Shown here in pieces: positions 63,381-64,000 of a stretch of DNA of 64,000 nucleotides. The notes beneath the pieces are model-generated. The model searched no databases, had not been told where the DNA came from, and saw only the letters and a program-made list of their open reading frames with translations. The DNA is from Pseudoclavibacter soli DSM 23366 (GTDB taxonomy: Bacteria > Actinomycetota > Actinomycetes > Actinomycetales > Microbacteriaceae). The stretch's first letter is position 1, and every line of letters begins with the position of its first letter. Position numbers and translations under genes: made by a program. The DNA lies in contig NZ_AUIC01000004.1 of assembly GCF_000423505.1 (NCBI RefSeq), positions 392,406-456,405 on the forward strand, given 5' to 3'.

Positions 63381-64000
63381 GTGGCTCTGGACAACCCCGT
63401 TCTCTCGAACAACGCATACTTCAATGGCAAGGCGCCCGCCGTCGGCGAAACTGCCACTGCCCAGCAGCTGCGCGACCTCTACGACCGTCCGGCCGCCGCC
63501 GAGCCGGTGCAGGCGCAACCCGCTGCTGCAGGCCAGCAGACGCGCCCTCTGGCAGACTCAGCCGACCGCCTCACCTACGACGGCGTGATCGTCAAGTCGT
63601 TCACCCTGTTCGGGGTGCTCATCGCCGGTGCGGTCATCGGCTGGATGATTCCCGCACTTCTTGTGCCCGGCATGATCGTCGGCCTGGTGCTCGGTCTCGT
63701 CAACTCGTTCAAGAAGCAGCCCTCTGTGCCGCTGATTCTGCTCTACGGCGCAGCCGAGGGCGTGTTCATCGGTGCCATTTCGGGCGTATTCGAGAGCATC
63801 TACCCCGGTGTTGTCGTGCAGGCAGTCATCGCCACCTTCTCGGTGTTCGGCGTGACGCTCGCGCTGTTCGCCAGCGGCAAGGTGCGCGCCTCGGCTCGCG
63901 GCGCCAAGATCCTCATGATCGCCATGGTCGGCTACATGGTGTTCAGCCTGATCAACGTCGGCATGATGCTCTTCGGCGGCACCACCTCGGCATTCGGCCT
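63381..64000 (+). CDS. Bax inhibitor-1/YccA family membrane protein, partial
   Basis: The gene starts at GTG 63381, after GAGGAGG, and runs off the right edge; 206 codons are visible. A soluble N-terminal part of about 70 residues (DNPVLSNNAYFNGKAPAVG) is typical of the actinobacterial branch. At least four membrane helices follow, with LTYDGVIVKSFTLFGVLIAG and GAAEGVFIGAISGVFES. Family members are proposed calcium-leak or stress-related channels; function in bacteria is unclear. Confidence 0.9.
   Translation, partial: MALDNPVLSNNAYFNGKAPAVGETATAQQLRDLYDRPAAAEPVQAQPAAAGQQTRPLADSADRLTYDGVIVKSFTLFGVLIAGAVIGWMIPALLVPGMIVGLVLGLVNSFKKQPSVPLILLYGAAEGVFIGAISGVFESIYPGVVVQAVIATFSVFGVTLALFASGKVRASARGAKILMIAMVGYMVFSLINVGMMLFGGTTSAFG

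Overview
The window is high-GC DNA from an actinobacterium, most likely a member of the Microbacteriaceae or a close relative. The order rho-prfA-prmC-sua5-wecA leading into what should be the atp operon, the Rho with a long Arg/Asn/Asp-rich insert, lysA-hom-thrB, a tRNA-Arg(CCG) beside argS, pdxS/pdxT with a MocR-type regulator, a DUF222 HNH protein and a relative of mycothiol-linked DsbA proteins all fit. Genes are packed tightly, with many 4-base ATGA/GTGA overlaps.

Layout. 1-13.6 kb (mostly minus strand): start of the atp region, wecA, sua5, prmC, prfA, rho, thrB, hom, lysA, a plus-strand MHS transporter, a broken beta-lactamase-like remnant and argS. 13.8-17.1 kb: tRNA-Arg, then an ABC-F gene flanked by two clusters of hairpin-forming repeats, and two small unknown genes. 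17.3-23.2 kb: a complete type I restriction-modification operon (hsdM-hsdS-hsdR). 23.4-28.3 kb: a polar amino-acid ABC importer with fused binding protein and permease, a respiratory D-lactate dehydrogenase and a small DUF2892 membrane protein behind a CsoR/CstR-like palindrome. 28.3-30.8 kb: a GT2 glycosyltransferase and an internally deleted GT39 protein. 30.8-33.5 kb: a VOC dioxygenase, carboxylesterase and LLM oxidoreductase operon resembling quinone/catechol detoxification operons. 33.5-37.4 kb: lipoate ligase, acyl-CoA dehydrogenase, glutamine amidotransferase, siderophore-interacting flavoprotein. 37.4-44.7 kb: nadA-nadB-nadC-cysteine desulfurase, a divergent Mtd1-like methylene-THF dehydrogenase and selO. 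44.8-49.9 kb: an ECF-type membrane pseudogene, a fragment duplicated from a nearby gene, a DUF222 HNH protein, a bactofilin-like membrane protein, a DksA-type zinc finger and a HEAT-repeat protein. 49.9-55.5 kb: DEAD-box helicase, an RNase HI fused to a DsbA-like domain, ogt, nnrE, a third repeat cluster and proline iminopeptidase. 55.6-64 kb: a YtrA-type GntR/ABC operon, pdxT/pdxS with a divergent pdxR, nitronate monooxygenase, an old yellow enzyme, YciI and the start of a Bax-inhibitor-1 family protein.

Main points for follow-up. (1) A family of roughly 58-base, two-tier hairpins (outer arms with core AGGTGTC) occurs in three clusters. Every complete unit has an A-C mismatch at outer-stem position 8 on the plus strand that becomes a U-G wobble on the minus strand, and two units show a compensatory change in the inner stem. 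(2) Two clusters share a perfect 81-bp direct repeat on either side of the ABC-F gene; the third is bounded by a perfect 19-bp direct duplication at the end of nnrE, which looks like an insertion footprint. (3) Several genes carry readable lesions: the beta-lactamase remnant has Arg at the nucleophile position, the ABC-F protein lacks the signature motif of its first ATPase domain, the GT39 protein lacks the usual catalytic N-terminal part, and the ECF-type gene has an in-frame TAA at codon 11. All functional calls are from reading the sequence only; no database search was possible.
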